Positions 26,401 to 34,295 of a stretch of DNA of 64,000 bases are shown one piece after another (within the stretch, counting starts at the first letter, position 1; every line of letters begins with the position of its first letter). The notes under the pieces were generated by a model, which searched no databases, was not told where the DNA came from, and saw nothing but the letters and a program-made list of their open reading frames with translations. The stretch covers positions 372,001 to 436,000 of the forward strand of contig NZ_MECJ01000029.1 in assembly GCF_014596475.1 (NCBI RefSeq). Reading direction: 5' to 3'. The stretch is from Streptomyces sp. CBMA152 (GTDB taxonomy: Bacteria; Actinomycetota; Actinomycetes; Streptomycetales; Streptomycetaceae). Both the position numbers and the translations under genes were made by a program.

Positions 26401-27413
26401 TCGGCCAGTTCGGGATACCCGAGGCACCGCTCGTAGAAGTCGGCGCGTATGCCGAGGACGACGCGCATGGGGGCCGGCTCACCCGGGACGGAGGGCGTGC
26501 ACGCGGCGTGGAGGAGCTGGACGAACGTACGCCGACTCGCCTCGTCGGAGCAGAGGGTGAACGTTTCCTCGAACTGGTCCACGATGACGACCGGAGCAGC
26601 GGGGGAGGACGTCTCGCGTCGCGCCCATGCCGTGACGGCCTCCCGCACCGCGTGCGCGAACAGCGGAGTACCGGGCTCCGTCGTAGCGGAGACGACGGGT
26701 GCGAGCTCGGGGATCCGGCGCGTCAGCTCCCCGAGAGGATCGGCTCCCGGCACGAGCTGGAGCACCTGCCGCGCCGGACTCTTCTCGTCGCTCGGTCCGT
26801 CGTTCCGCAACGCGGGCACCAACCCGGCGTTCAGCAGGGAGGACTTTCCCGCTCCCGAGGCGCCCACGAGCATGACCAGGCCACCCGTCTTCTCCGCCGC
26901 GCGGAGCTGAGCGACGAGGGCGTCCCTGCTTCGCTCCCGGCCGAAGAACCACCGGGCGTCCTGCTGACGGTACGAAGCCAGGCCTCGGTACGGGCACACG
27001 CCACCGGGCACGGTCGCGGCTTCGGCGGGGGGCCGTTCGTCCTCTTCCACGGGGGGCGCGGGGCGGTCGCCGACCGGGTCGGCGACCGCGCGCTCCCACA
27101 GGCGGTGCCACTGCGCCAGGTCGTACAGGCCCGCGGACACGGGCGCGGGCCGCGCGCGCCGTGCCTCGGGAATCAGGACGTGCAGCACGACTGCGAGGGC
27201 GATGAACTGGGCAGGCACGTTCCTGGCACGTCGCCAGTCGCTGATCCGCTGGGCGGACACCCGCACGGGCCGCCCGCGTTCGTCGACGCGCTGAAGCCGG
27301 ACGACTGCCTCGGCCACGCGCTTGAGGGGCGGGTTGCCGGCCTCCGTGTACAGCAGCGCGAGACGTTCCGCGAAGGCTGTGCGTGCCCCTGAGTCGGAAC
27401 TCAAGGTGTCCAC
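23412..27413 (-). CDS. nSTAND1 NTPase with helix-turn-helix, membrane helix and 14 WD40 repeats
   Basis: 1333 residues, GTG start after TAAGGAG. Residues ~1-85 carry an HTH-like region (VSAQRISDWRRARNVPAQF). At ~140 is CPYRGLASYRQQDARWFFGR, the nSTAND1 entry motif. The P-loop is VGASGAGKSS (~184-192) and the Walker B VVIVDQFEE. A membrane helix lies at ~590-615. From ~676 to the end I count 14 WD40 repeats (H-TG--V-S--FSPDGRTLAS--D-T-RLWNV), enough for two seven-bladed propellers. STAND ATPases oligomerise on sensing a ligand. Many bacterial ones act in phage defence or signalling. No separate effector domain is obvious. Confidence 0.92.
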   Translation of the reverse strand: MDTLSSDSGARTAFAERLALLYTEAGNPPLKRVAEAVVRLQRVDERGRPVRVSAQRISDWRRARNVPAQFIALAVVLHVLIPEARRARPAPVSAGLYDLAQWHRLWERAVADPVGDRPAPPVEEDERPPAEAATVPGGVCPYRGLASYRQQDARWFFGRERSRDALVAQLRAAEKTGGLVMLVGASGAGKSSLLNAGLVPALRNDGPSDEKSPARQVLQLVPGADPLGELTRRIPELAPVVSATTEPGTPLFAHAVREAVTAWARRETSSPAAPVVIVDQFEETFTLCSDEASRRTFVQLLHAACTPSVPGEPAPMRVVLGIRADFYERCLGYPELADALQHRHMVLGPLTTAELREAVTGPAKAVGMELEPGLAELIVREVSADGPRGVHDAGALPLLSHALLATWQRRKGGRLTLAGYRAAGGIQGAVAATAERAWSSLDPAARTAARLLLLRLVKLSEDTQATRRRGTRRQLAEESTDPNRTEESLEALVRARLVTLDAETVEITHEALLHAWPRLRDWIDEDRNDHLLRQRLEEDGRAWEDSKRDTSLLYRGSRLEQAHTWAKSAGDTFLTRNAVEFLAASVRLRKRTVWISRGAISALVVLAILAVCAAWVARQQRDDAVFEQVVAEADRAQHTDPSLSAQLALVAHHLRPDNQGTNNRLISIVNAPLATPLLGHTGAVYLTSFSPNGRILATASYDRTVRLWDVADPARPKPLGAPLTGHTSWVSSAVFSPDGDTLASASDDGTIRLWDVRDPGRPQPLGTPLTGHGGTIYLLAFRPDGHTLASASEDHTVRLWDVADPRRPKALGVLTGHPAAVRCVAFSPDGRTLAAGGDDGSIRLWDTADPLRPAPIDTELTGHTGTVHSVAFSPDGRTLASGGSDDTIRLWNVADPRHAAPLGTPLTGHTGPIWSVAFSPDGSKLGAASADSTASLWNVSDPAYPSQVGEPLAGSSGEMYALGFSPDGRTLATGSGDSKVRLWSIPTSDMIGRIGAFRPDGRVLATAARDHRVRLWNVETPDRPVSLSAPFTAGDSEVRSLAFSPDGRTLAVLMGSHVVQLYNVTDPTRPSSYGSPLALRTRFSGPDALAFSPDGRTLATGYDDRTIQLWNVGDPSRPLPLGTPLSGHKGYVNALVFSPDGRTLASGSADATIRLWNVADPRHVAPLGAPLAGHLGPINALSYSPDGHTLASGSDDDTVRLWNITDPLKAARLGSPLTGHTEAVVSLTFSQDGRTLASGGNDNAVRLWNVGHPSEAAPIGQSMSPNAKTGNFLSFSPHSHMLGVSSGSDTVRLWNLDADQAISRICSTTRGVLTPEKWHENLPRLSYAPPCDE

Positions 27414-27982
27414 TCCTTACTTCCCCCGCGCCTGACATCCGGACCGGAAAACTCACCCTATACGGCTGACCTGCGGTTAAGCCGTGGAATCGATGCCAGA
27501 GCCTCCTCGGTGGGAGCCGCAGCTGGCAGGATCTCGACTCAGCAGCGCATCGACCGGGCAACGCCCGGACAGGCCACCGGCCCAGCGCTCGAAGAGACGG
27601 CTCATGATGCCGCATGTTCTCGGTCAGCTTCGATTCGGAGTCCCGGTACGGCGGCGACGGCCTCGCCGCGTGAGTTTGAGGGATCCGTGGAGCCAGTCCC
27701 GTCCGGGCCGCTGGCGCGTCGACCACGGGTCCGGCATTCCTTGATCCGTGTCACGTCGGCACAGATCGACGCCGACCGTATGGTCCGGCACCGGTCCTCA
27801 CAGGGGAGGGACTGGCGCCGGACCCATACGGTCCGCCGTGAATGCCTCAGTCGGCCGCAGCGGGCGCCGACAGCGGACGACGTCACAGAGGCCGTTCTTT
27901 CGGGGGGCGGCCTCTTTGGCGTCCACCGGTGCGACGAGGCGCTCCCCGGGCGGTCCGGAAAAACACAGTCCGGAAAACACAT
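27414..27982. other. gene-free stretch left of the tRNA-derived repeat
   Basis: About 570 bp with no credible gene. Frames present lack ribosome sites and show no homology I recognise. It may hold the nSTAND promoter and degraded DNA next to the integration site. Confidence 0.55.
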
Positions 27983-28018
27983 CAGGCCCGGTACTGATCT
28001 CTCAGTACCGGGCCTGAC
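27983..28018. terminator. hairpin next to the left tRNA 3'-end copy
   Basis: Perfect 16-bp stem (27983-27998 with 28003-28018) with a 4-base loop. It sits immediately downstream (minus strand) of the tRNA-Pro 3' half, as expected of the original chromosomal tRNA terminator. Confidence 0.8.
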
Positions 28019-28030
28019 CTGGTCTTGCAG

Positions 28031-28075
28031 CTGTCGGGGTGGCGGGATTTGAACCCACGACCTCTTCGTCCCGAA
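28031..28075 (-). repeat. left attachment site: 45-bp copy of tRNA-Pro 3' half
   Basis: Identical to 61126-61170. The copy runs from the start of the anticodon loop through the T arm and acceptor 3' strand and 3 bp beyond. The 5' half of the tRNA is missing; the following bases (TGAGGTTCGG) do not resemble it. This is the standard scar left by an integrase that recombines within a tRNA 3' end. Confidence 0.88.
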
Positions 28076-28174
28076 TGAGGTTCGGTCGAGATCGCTACCG
28101 GGGCAGATTTAATCTGTGCTGGTCAGCGGCTTGGGGTGGGGTGGTCTTACGTGGCCTCGGCGGGCCTCCAGGGG

Positions 28175-28199
28175 AAGATCGTCTCCCAGATTTCTCCCA
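28175..28199. repeat. 25-bp end repeat, left copy
   Basis: Matches 61033-61057 at 24 of 25 positions in the same orientation. It contains TCTCCCA twice, 11 bp apart. Located 100 bp inside the left tRNA-derived repeat, so it is a candidate integrase arm-binding site. On the minus strand both copies also read GEIWE(K/T)I, so a shared coding remnant is the alternative. Confidence 0.6.
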
Positions 28200-28330
28200 G
28201 GCCGGAGGTGGTCGCTGCTCACCCGGGCGGAGATGCAGTCACGGGCGAGCATTGCCCTCGCACATTTGCGTTGACTGTCCCTGTGGACGGCGCGGGCACG
28301 GTAGACACCAAGCCTGCGGCGCGGCGCCGC

Positions 28331-29098
28331 TCAGATGCGGGCGCGGCGACGGGCGATGACGGCGGCGAGGCCGGCGATCAGCGCGCCCGCCGCGATAAAC
28401 GCTATGGGCAGCAGTGTCGCGCCGGTGTGCGACAGCTGCCCTTGGGCTTGGCCCTGGGACTGGGGCTGCCCTTGAGTGTCGCCACTTTGGCCGGTGCCGC
28501 CCGTATTCCCACCCCCGGGGCCTCCTGTCTGACTGCCGCCATTGCCTCCGCCGCCAGAGGTCGAGGCAGTGTCCGACGCCGTAGCCCGCAGCACCGCTCG
28601 GCCGCTGGAGCCGTATAGGTGCTCGGGGAGGACCTTGGGGACCTTGATGGAGAACTTCAGGTGCCGGGTGGTGTTCGGCGCGAGGGGCTCGGCCGGCAGG
28701 CTGCGGGCCTCGGCCAGCGGGCTGTCCGCCAGCAGGGAACGCCTCGCGCCCGGGCAGCTTCCGTCCGCCGCCCAGGAAACGCTGCACACCTCGACCGCCG
28801 TACGCAGTCCCCCCTTGCCCGTCAGTACCCCCTCACCCGACAGCTGGGACGTGAGCGTCATCGGGCGGGAGAACGAGGACACGACATCTAGGTAGCGGCG
28901 CTCCGTCGTACCCGGGGTGAGGTGCGGGGTGTCGGTGGTCCAGGCCGTGCCCGGGCCCTGGCGGACGTCGAGCCGCTCTACCGGGGCCGAGCCCGTTGCC
29001 GGAGAGGCCGCGGTCAGGACCGGGACGGCGGCGGCAGCGGCGAGCGCGGCCGCCAGCAGACGCGGACGACCAGGACGTACACATGTCATGAGCTTCAT
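28331..29098 (-). CDS. secreted protein with sortase-type C-terminal anchor (LSHTG)
   Basis: 255 residues. Signal peptide (RPRLLAAALAAAAAVPVLTA). The mature domain has two Cys (EVCSVSWAADGSCPG). A Gly/Gln/Ser-rich spacer (~180-220) leads to LSHTG, a membrane helix (LLPIAFIAAGALIAGLAAVI) and RRRARI. That is the layout of a sortase substrate, although Streptomyces class E sortases prefer LAxTG, so the exact motif is unusual. Downstream of the signal peptidase gene in the TasA-like operon, it is probably a surface-anchored partner of the fibre protein. Confidence 0.8.
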   Translation of the reverse strand: MKLMTCVRPGRPRLLAAALAAAAAVPVLTAASPATGSAPVERLDVRQGPGTAWTTDTPHLTPGTTERRYLDVVSSFSRPMTLTSQLSGEGVLTGKGGLRTAVEVCSVSWAADGSCPGARRSLLADSPLAEARSLPAEPLAPNTTRHLKFSIKVPKVLPEHLYGSSGRAVLRATASDTASTSGGGGNGGSQTGGPGGGNTGGTGQSGDTQGQPQSQGQAQGQLSHTGATLLPIAFIAAGALIAGLAAVIARRRARI

Positions 29099-29128
29099 CA
29101 GCGAGTGAGTACTTTCTGTCGTACGAAT

Positions 29129-29737
29129 TCAACTGCGGCGGGACAGCAGCCGGCGCAGGCCGTACATCGTCAGCATCAGGCCGCCCACGGAGGCGGAGAC
29201 TCCCCACGGGCCCATCGCGGACAGGGCCTGGGCCGCCGCCCCGGCGCGCGGTACCGAGTGGACGACCTGGGCGTACGCGGGGGAGCCGTACGGCGGGACC
29301 TTCAACACCCAGGAGTCCTCACTGGCGTTGGCATCGCCCTTGGTCTGCAACGTCCGCTGACCGTCCGGCTGCGTCTCCAACTTCCATACGCGGTGCAGCA
29401 CCGGCCTGCCGTCCTGCGGAGCCAGCGGCCCGGCGGGGCGGAACGCGATGACCTGCCCCTCCTTGAGATCCGTCGGGTCGAGGGGCTTGGTGATCGCCAG
29501 CGACCCCACCGGCATGTCCGGACTCATCGAGTCCGTCAGTACGGGCACGTAACGCATCCCCTTGACCGACCAGCCGTACGCGCCCGCGCCGACCGTCGCG
29601 ACCAGCGCGACGGTGACCGCCGTGCTCGCCCAACGCCCGGCCCGCACATACCACTTGACCGGTACGCGCGCGGCCCTACGGCGTCCCCGCCCCCAAAACA
29701 CCGACCTCAACGACAGCACGATTCCGCAGCCCTTCAC
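29129..29737 (-). CDS. SipW-type signal peptidase I
   Basis: 202 residues with membrane helices at ~35-55 and ~175-195. Catalytic Ser lies in PVLTDSMSPDMPVGSLAI. The second catalytic box is VLHRVWKLE with His in place of the usual bacterial Lys, the mark of the ER/SipW class. It would mature the TasA/camelysin-like protein encoded immediately upstream. A start further inside the N-terminus is possible. Confidence 0.87.
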   Translation of the reverse strand: MKGCGIVLSLRSVFWGRGRRRAARVPVKWYVRAGRWASTAVTVALVATVGAGAYGWSVKGMRYVPVLTDSMSPDMPVGSLAITKPLDPTDLKEGQVIAFRPAGPLAPQDGRPVLHRVWKLETQPDGQRTLQTKGDANASEDSWVLKVPPYGSPAYAQVVHSVPRAGAAAQALSAMGPWGVSASVGGLMLTMYGLRRLLSRRS

Positions 29738-29823
29738 ATCACATCGTCACGCGGTCCCACCGGTGCCCCGGGAATCTCGGGAATCCGGACTCCCGGGGCA
29801 CCTGAACCGCGTTACGGAGCCGG

Positions 29824-30483
29824 TTACTTACCGAGACCCCGGAAGGTGAAGTCGATGGAGTCGAGGGACTTGCCCGCAGCTGCCTTGATGGCGTCGTCAT
29901 CCAGGTTGTCGGCGAAGGAGACGGTGATGGTGTATTCCGCCGACTTCTTTCCTCCCGCGGGGAGGTCCGTACCGACGACATTCCGGAGCCCGGAGCCGTC
30001 CAGAAGACTCGTCAGATCCCCCTTGAAGAGCATCTTGCCGAGAGAGGTGTCGCCCTTCGGGTGGATCTGGATCTCCAGGGCGTCGGCGAGCGCCTCGGGA
30101 ACCTTCCCACCGTTGCTCTTGGCGGTGGCGGCCTGGAGGGCGAGCTTGGCGATGTCCGCGCGGTTGCCCTTGTTCGTGAGCGTGAAGTCGTGCGACACCT
30201 TGTCGCCCTCCTTCATGTTCTTGAAGGTGACCTTCTGCGCGAACTCCGCGGCGTTGTCGACCGTCAGGACCATGGGGTCCTTCGCCGGGGCGGCGTCCAC
30301 GGAGAACACGCCCGACTTGACCAGCAGGTCCGACTGGACCGCGGCATAGCCACCGGCCGACACCAGGCCGGCGCCGACCAGGAGCGCGACCGCCGAGGTC
30401 CACTGCTTCTTGCGGCTCATCTTCGTGCGACCGTCACCCTCGACGGAGCCCTGGGCGGGAGGCGGGGTAAGGGAAGTCGTCAT
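29824..30483 (-). CDS. TasA/camelysin-like fibre protein with SipW-type signal peptide
   Basis: 219 residues. A long charged N-region (MTTSLTPPPAQGSVEGDGRT) precedes a SipW-type signal sequence (KKQWTSAVALLVGAGLVSAGGYAA). The mature domain begins VQSDLLVKSGVFSVDAA and has FKNMKEGDKVSHDFTLTNKG and LDSIDFTFRG, characteristic of the TasA family. In Bacillus TasA forms biofilm fibres. The dedicated SipW-type peptidase lies downstream. It is the first gene of the operon. A shorter start (MSRKKQW, residue 22) is possible. Confidence 0.87.
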   Translation of the reverse strand: MTTSLTPPPAQGSVEGDGRTKMSRKKQWTSAVALLVGAGLVSAGGYAAVQSDLLVKSGVFSVDAAPAKDPMVLTVDNAAEFAQKVTFKNMKEGDKVSHDFTLTNKGNRADIAKLALQAATAKSNGGKVPEALADALEIQIHPKGDTSLGKMLFKGDLTSLLDGSGLRNVVGTDLPAGGKKSAEYTITVSFADNLDDDAIKAAAGKSLDSIDFTFRGLGK

Positions 30484-30521
30484 GGTGCAGGAATTCCTCT
30501 GCTAGTCAGTGCGTATCTTGG

Positions 30522-30563
30522 ATTTCGGCACCGAGCCGCACCATTGCGACCCGGTGCCGAAAT
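30522..30563. promoter_or_regulatory. inverted repeat between response-regulator and TasA-like genes
   Basis: Perfect 12-bp arms (30522-30533, 30552-30563; ATTTCGGCACCG) with an 18-base loop. It lies after the response-regulator stop and 39 bp before the TasA-like start, so it may be the terminator of one or an operator of the other. Confidence 0.5.
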
Positions 30564-30668
30564 TTGCGGCGCGTTCGGTCCGCACCAATAACGCTACGCA
30601 GGAATTCGAGCCGAAAGTTGACTACGGCATTCCATTCGTAAGGATTCCCCGACCCACTTCTCCCCGGC

Positions 30669-31334
30669 TCACTCCTCTTCGAGCAGCCCCGCCCGATGCG
30701 CCAGAATCGCCGCCTGGGTGCGGTTGTCGACCTTCAGGGCGGCGAGCAGACGGGACACGTACGCCTTGACCGTGCCCTCTGTCAGATACATCCGGCGGGC
30801 GATCTCCGCATTGGACATACCGTTCCCGAGGCGGCACAGGATTTCCCGCTGCTGTGCGTCGAGCGCTTCGACCCGGCGTCTCTGCTCGATCGGAACTCTC
30901 GATTCGGCGGTGTCCCGCGGGCGGGAGGCTTCCAGCAGGTGGGCGGCCGACGCCGAGGAGAGGACGGTGCCGCCGGACGCGACCAGCCGTACCGCGCCGA
31001 CGACCTGCTCGGGCGGTGCGTCCTTGAGGAGATAGCCCGCCGCGCCCGCCTGCATCGCCTCGACCACGCCCTCCTCGGTGTCGAAGGTGGTCAGGACCAG
31101 GACGGCGGGCGGGTTCGGCAGGGCTAGCAGCCGTTTGGTCGCGGCGATGCCGTCCATGCCGGGCATGCGCAGGTCGGTGAGGACGAGGTCGGGCGCCAGT
31201 TCGCGGGTGAGGGTGAGCGCCGTCGTACCGTCGCACGCCTCACCGATGACAACGATGTCATCCTGCGCGTCGAGCAGCATGCGCAGCCCGAACCGTACGA
31301 GCGGCTCGTCGTCCGTCACGAGCACACGGATCAT
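30669..31334 (-). CDS. NarL/LuxR-type response regulator
   Basis: 221 residues. Receiver domain with acidic pocket (DDEP), phosphoacceptor Asp in LVLTDLRMPGMDG and Lys in YLLKD. The C-terminal LuxR helix-turn-helix is ALDAQQREILCRLGNGMSN ... EGTVKAYVSRLLAAL. It lies 7 bp after the sensor kinase stop. Together with the adjacent TasA-like operon it suggests control of the surface-fibre genes. Confidence 0.92.
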   Translation of the reverse strand: MIRVLVTDDEPLVRFGLRMLLDAQDDIVVIGEACDGTTALTLTRELAPDLVLTDLRMPGMDGIAATKRLLALPNPPAVLVLTTFDTEEGVVEAMQAGAAGYLLKDAPPEQVVGAVRLVASGGTVLSSASAAHLLEASRPRDTAESRVPIEQRRRVEALDAQQREILCRLGNGMSNAEIARRMYLTEGTVKAYVSRLLAALKVDNRTQAAILAHRAGLLEEE

Positions 31335-31341
31335 GACCTAC

Positions 31342-32538
31342 TCACTCTCTATGAAGGTTCGTCGAACCGGCGTAATCATGAGTGGGAGCGGCCAGCGGCA
31401 CCGACATCGCGACCTGCCAGCCGCCGTCCGGCGTCGGCCCGGCGTGGAAGTCCCCGCCGAGCAGGGACACGCGCTCGCGCAGCCCCATCATCCCGAAGCC
31501 ACCGCCGCCGACCCCTGCGGCACGCCTTCCGCCGGACCGCACCGGCGCGTTGCGCACCCGTACATCGAGTACATCGCCGACCACCGCGACCACCACATCG
31601 GTCTTCGCACCCGGCGCGTACTTCACCGCGTTGGTGAGGGATTCCTGGACGGTCCGGTACGCCGTCAGCGCGATCTCCGGCGGTACGGGTCCGGCTGCCC
31701 CGCAGGCGTACATGACGTCCAGACCCGAGCTCCGGGCCTCCGCCACCAGCGCGTCCAGGTCCGTGATGCAGTGGCCCGCGACGACCGAGTCGCTGCCGTC
31801 ACGCAGCGCGCCGAGGACCTGGCGCAGGTCGCGCATGGCGGCCCGGGCGGTGTCGCCGACGGCCCGGGCCAGCTGCCTGCTCTCGGGCTTCACTCCGGGG
31901 ACGAACTCGATCGCGCCGCCGTGCATGGCGATGATCGCGATGCGATGCCCCAGGACGTCGTGCATCTCGCGGGCCAACCGCACCCGCTCCTCGGCCCGGG
32001 TCTGCGCGACCCGGCGCTCGCGGCTCTCGCGCAGGGCCGCGATGCTCCGCTCGTACGCCGTCGCCATGAGGCCGAAGACGACAGGGATCAGGACGTAGAC
32101 GACCGAGACCAGGACGTCGTCGATCCAGCAGTTCCCCAGGTGGCCGGGGACCAGCATCATCAGCGGCACGAACGCCGTGCAGCAGAGCGCGATGACCACG
32201 GGCCGGTGGCGCCTTTGGTATCGGGCCAGGCCGTACAGGGCGAGGAAGACGGGGAGGCGGGCGCCGATGAGGGTCAGGCTCGCCATGGCCAGCACGACCG
32301 CCGGTAGCGGCGCCCGGCGGCGCCACAGGAATCCGGCCGTCAGGGCGAGCGCGACCATCATGCTCGGCAGGACACCGTCCACCAGACCGGCCGACGGCTT
32401 GAGGGCGGCGTGCGTCGAGCCGACGGCCACCAGGGCGACGATCAGCAGGTCGGCCCGCAGCCAGCGGGTCCTTCCCACCGGCGCCATGAGCGCGGTGTAC
32501 CAGCGCTCGAAGGCGTCCGGGTGGGTGGGGACGGTCAC
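31342..32538 (-). CDS. NarL-type sensor histidine kinase
   Basis: 398 residues, GTG start. Six hydrophobic segments fill the first ~170 residues, with no large sensing domain outside. HisKA_3 phosphoacceptor region: RVRLAREMHDVLGHRIAIIA. ATPase: AYRTVQESLTNAVKYAPG and GGGFGMMGLRERVSLLGG. The partner is the response regulator directly downstream. Membrane-embedded sensing is likely. Confidence 0.92.
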   Translation of the reverse strand: MTVPTHPDAFERWYTALMAPVGRTRWLRADLLIVALVAVGSTHAALKPSAGLVDGVLPSMMVALALTAGFLWRRRAPLPAVVLAMASLTLIGARLPVFLALYGLARYQRRHRPVVIALCCTAFVPLMMLVPGHLGNCWIDDVLVSVVYVLIPVVFGLMATAYERSIAALRESRERRVAQTRAEERVRLAREMHDVLGHRIAIIAMHGGAIEFVPGVKPESRQLARAVGDTARAAMRDLRQVLGALRDGSDSVVAGHCITDLDALVAEARSSGLDVMYACGAAGPVPPEIALTAYRTVQESLTNAVKYAPGAKTDVVVAVVGDVLDVRVRNAPVRSGGRRAAGVGGGGFGMMGLRERVSLLGGDFHAGPTPDGGWQVAMSVPLAAPTHDYAGSTNLHRE

Positions 32539-32566
32539 AGGGGTCCTTGATCGAATCTGAACATTC

Positions 32567-32588
32567 GGTCCAATAGCGGTCTAATAGC
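32567..32588. promoter_or_regulatory. tandem 11-bp direct repeats upstream of the kinase gene
   Basis: GGTCCAATAGC (32567-32577) and GGTCTAATAGC (32578-32588) lie head to tail, 29 bp from the kinase start. One-turn spacing suits a response-regulator dimer and suggests autoregulation. Confidence 0.5.
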
Positions 32589-32657
32589 GACATACGTTAG
32601 GCGCCTGGCCGGATTTCGTCAGTGACCGGCGTCTCGTGCCGCCGCCTGCCCAGGGGC

Positions 32658-33614
32658 TTACGAGAACAGCAGCCGCCAGGTGTGCGGGCCCGGGTAGCCG
32701 TCCGCCTCGGCGCCGCGCCAGCCCTGCGCCTCCTGGAACGACCGCACCGCGCGCCGGTCGGCCTCGCTCCACTGCGGCCCGGGCCCCACGGCGTACGACC
32801 GGCCGTACCCCTTCTTCACCAGGCCCTCCCCGAGCCGGGTCACATAGGGGTTCCGCTGGCCGGGAGCGAAGTAGCGGGCGCCGGGGAAGTCGGCGGTCCG
32901 GCCGCCCCGGTCGGCTCGGTCGCCGCCACCCCGGTCGCCCCGGTCGCCGCCGCTCTGGTCGTCGGCTTGAGTGCCGCCGCCCTGGGTGCCACCGACCTCA
33001 CCACTGTCACCGTCGTCCTGAAGCCGCTTGTGGCGATACGGGACGTACGCGTCGGCGTTCGTGTTGTACGCGTACGGGATTGTCCGCTTGACCGCGCCGT
33101 AGCTCGGGGTCTCCTCCATCACCACATAGCGCGTGTGCGCGTCGTTGGCCCAGCCCGCGAAGAGCACCACGTGCGAACCCCGCTCAGGGTTGTCGGGGTT
33201 GTGGTGCAGCAGCATGTCCCCGGGCTGGAGCTGTCCCTTGGTGATGCGGACGCCGAACTCGTCCAGGTTGCCGGTCCAGGCGCTCTCGGCGAGGCCCCAG
33301 GCCATCGAGACGAAGCCGGAGCAGTCGGTGCGGTAGCCCTGGCGGAAGCCGTTCATGCTGTACGGGACGCCGGCGTCGATCCAGGTCTGGGCCCGGGCGA
33401 GGATCCCGGCGCGGGTCACACCCCGGTCTGCCTCGGGACGGGCGTCGGCCTCGGCGGACACCGCACGTACGGCGGCGGCCTGGGCGAAGGACGCTCCCGT
33501 ACCGGCGAGTGCGACACCGGCCAGCACGGTGGCGGTCGCCAGTCGGGCCGTACGGGAACGAGAGCGGGAACGTGCGCGGGCATGGGCAGCGGTACGGGAC
33601 ACGGGCAGGGACAT
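32658..33614 (-). CDS. secreted NlpC/P60-like hydrolase with peptidoglycan-binding tail
   Basis: 318 residues from ATG 33614. Signal peptide is long and Arg-rich (RARSRSRSRTARLATATVLAGVALAGTG). The catalytic domain has Cys in YRTDCSGFVSMAWGL and His in ERGSHVVLFAGW, the NlpC/P60-type dyad for cell-wall peptide cleavage. A Gly/Asp-rich linker (GGDRGDRGGGDRADRGG) leads to a peptidoglycan-binding-like domain (WSEADRRAVRSFQEAQGW). Expected role: wall remodelling outside the membrane. Confidence 0.85.
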   Translation of the reverse strand: MSLPVSRTAAHARARSRSRSRTARLATATVLAGVALAGTGASFAQAAAVRAVSAEADARPEADRGVTRAGILARAQTWIDAGVPYSMNGFRQGYRTDCSGFVSMAWGLAESAWTGNLDEFGVRITKGQLQPGDMLLHHNPDNPERGSHVVLFAGWANDAHTRYVVMEETPSYGAVKRTIPYAYNTNADAYVPYRHKRLQDDGDSGEVGGTQGGGTQADDQSGGDRGDRGGGDRADRGGRTADFPGARYFAPGQRNPYVTRLGEGLVKKGYGRSYAVGPGPQWSEADRRAVRSFQEAQGWRGAEADGYPGPHTWRLLFS

Positions 33615-33694
33615 GGGATGTTCACCCTCTTCTCGGGATCGACAACCCTGTCGATGCTGAGACCGGCGACCGGGCCGAATGTCAACGCGGACGT

Positions 33695-33713
33695 CGCCGA
33701 AGGTGAATGAACT
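33695..33713. promoter_or_regulatory. 19-bp motif shared with the aromatic hydroxylase promoter
   Basis: CGCCGAAGGTGAATGAACT. The reverse complement of 39817-39835 matches it at 18 of 19 positions. It lies between the divergent NlpC/P60-like and SsgA-like genes. Confidence 0.5.
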
Positions 33714-33855
33714 CATCTCATGACGAAAGTTCACTCCTGCCCGGAAAAAGGAATCGATTCCCGCCCGACGCCCGGCAAAGCCGGAAAGTGGACCTAACCT
33801 TCTCGCAGTCGAATTCCATCTGCGCCGCATCGCACTGCACCCGGAGACGTCCCCA

Positions 33856-34263
33856 GTGAAATCAGCCATCACCAGCCGGATACTCATGCAGCTGGAGAGC
33901 AGCGGTCGGGAACAGGAACCCGTCGTCACCTTCCTGCACTACCAGCGCAGTCGCCCTTTCGAAATCACCATGACATTCCAGCCTCTCGACGGCGCCAAGG
34001 CCACCTGGACCTTCGCCCGCGAGCTGCTGCTTGACGGCCGTACCGCCTTCACCGGTGATGGCGACGTACAGATCTGGATGCTGCGGCACTCGACCGGCCA
34101 CCGGGTGTACATCAGCCTGTTCTCGAACTCGGGCCACGCCCTGCTCTCGGCTTGTCTGCGTGACATCAACCGTTGCTGCCGGCTGATCACGGCCCTCGTT
34201 CCAGTCGGCCGCGAGCACGAACACTTCGACATCGACGCGGAACTCGGGCCGCTGTTGCGATAG
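33856..34263 (+). CDS. SsgA-like (SALP) sporulation/cell-division protein
   Basis: 135 residues, GTG start. Typical SALP length and sequence: PFEITMTFQPLDGAKATWTF, ARELLLDGRTAFTGDGDVQI. These small actinobacterial proteins guide septum placement and wall growth during sporulation. Divergent from a wall hydrolase gene. Which paralogue group it belongs to cannot be settled by eye, and its place inside the inferred element argues for an accessory paralogue rather than ssgB. Confidence 0.9.
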   Translation: MKSAITSRILMQLESSGREQEPVVTFLHYQRSRPFEITMTFQPLDGAKATWTFARELLLDGRTAFTGDGDVQIWMLRHSTGHRVYISLFSNSGHALLSACLRDINRCCRLITALVPVGREHEHFDIDAELGPLLR

Positions 34264-34295
34264 TTGGCGGGGTCGGGCCTTATTGGATACGACCC

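Noticed and set aside
28031..28104. A second functional tRNA-Pro
   Set aside because: Only the 3' half is present; D arm, 5' acceptor strand and anticodon stem 5' side are missing.
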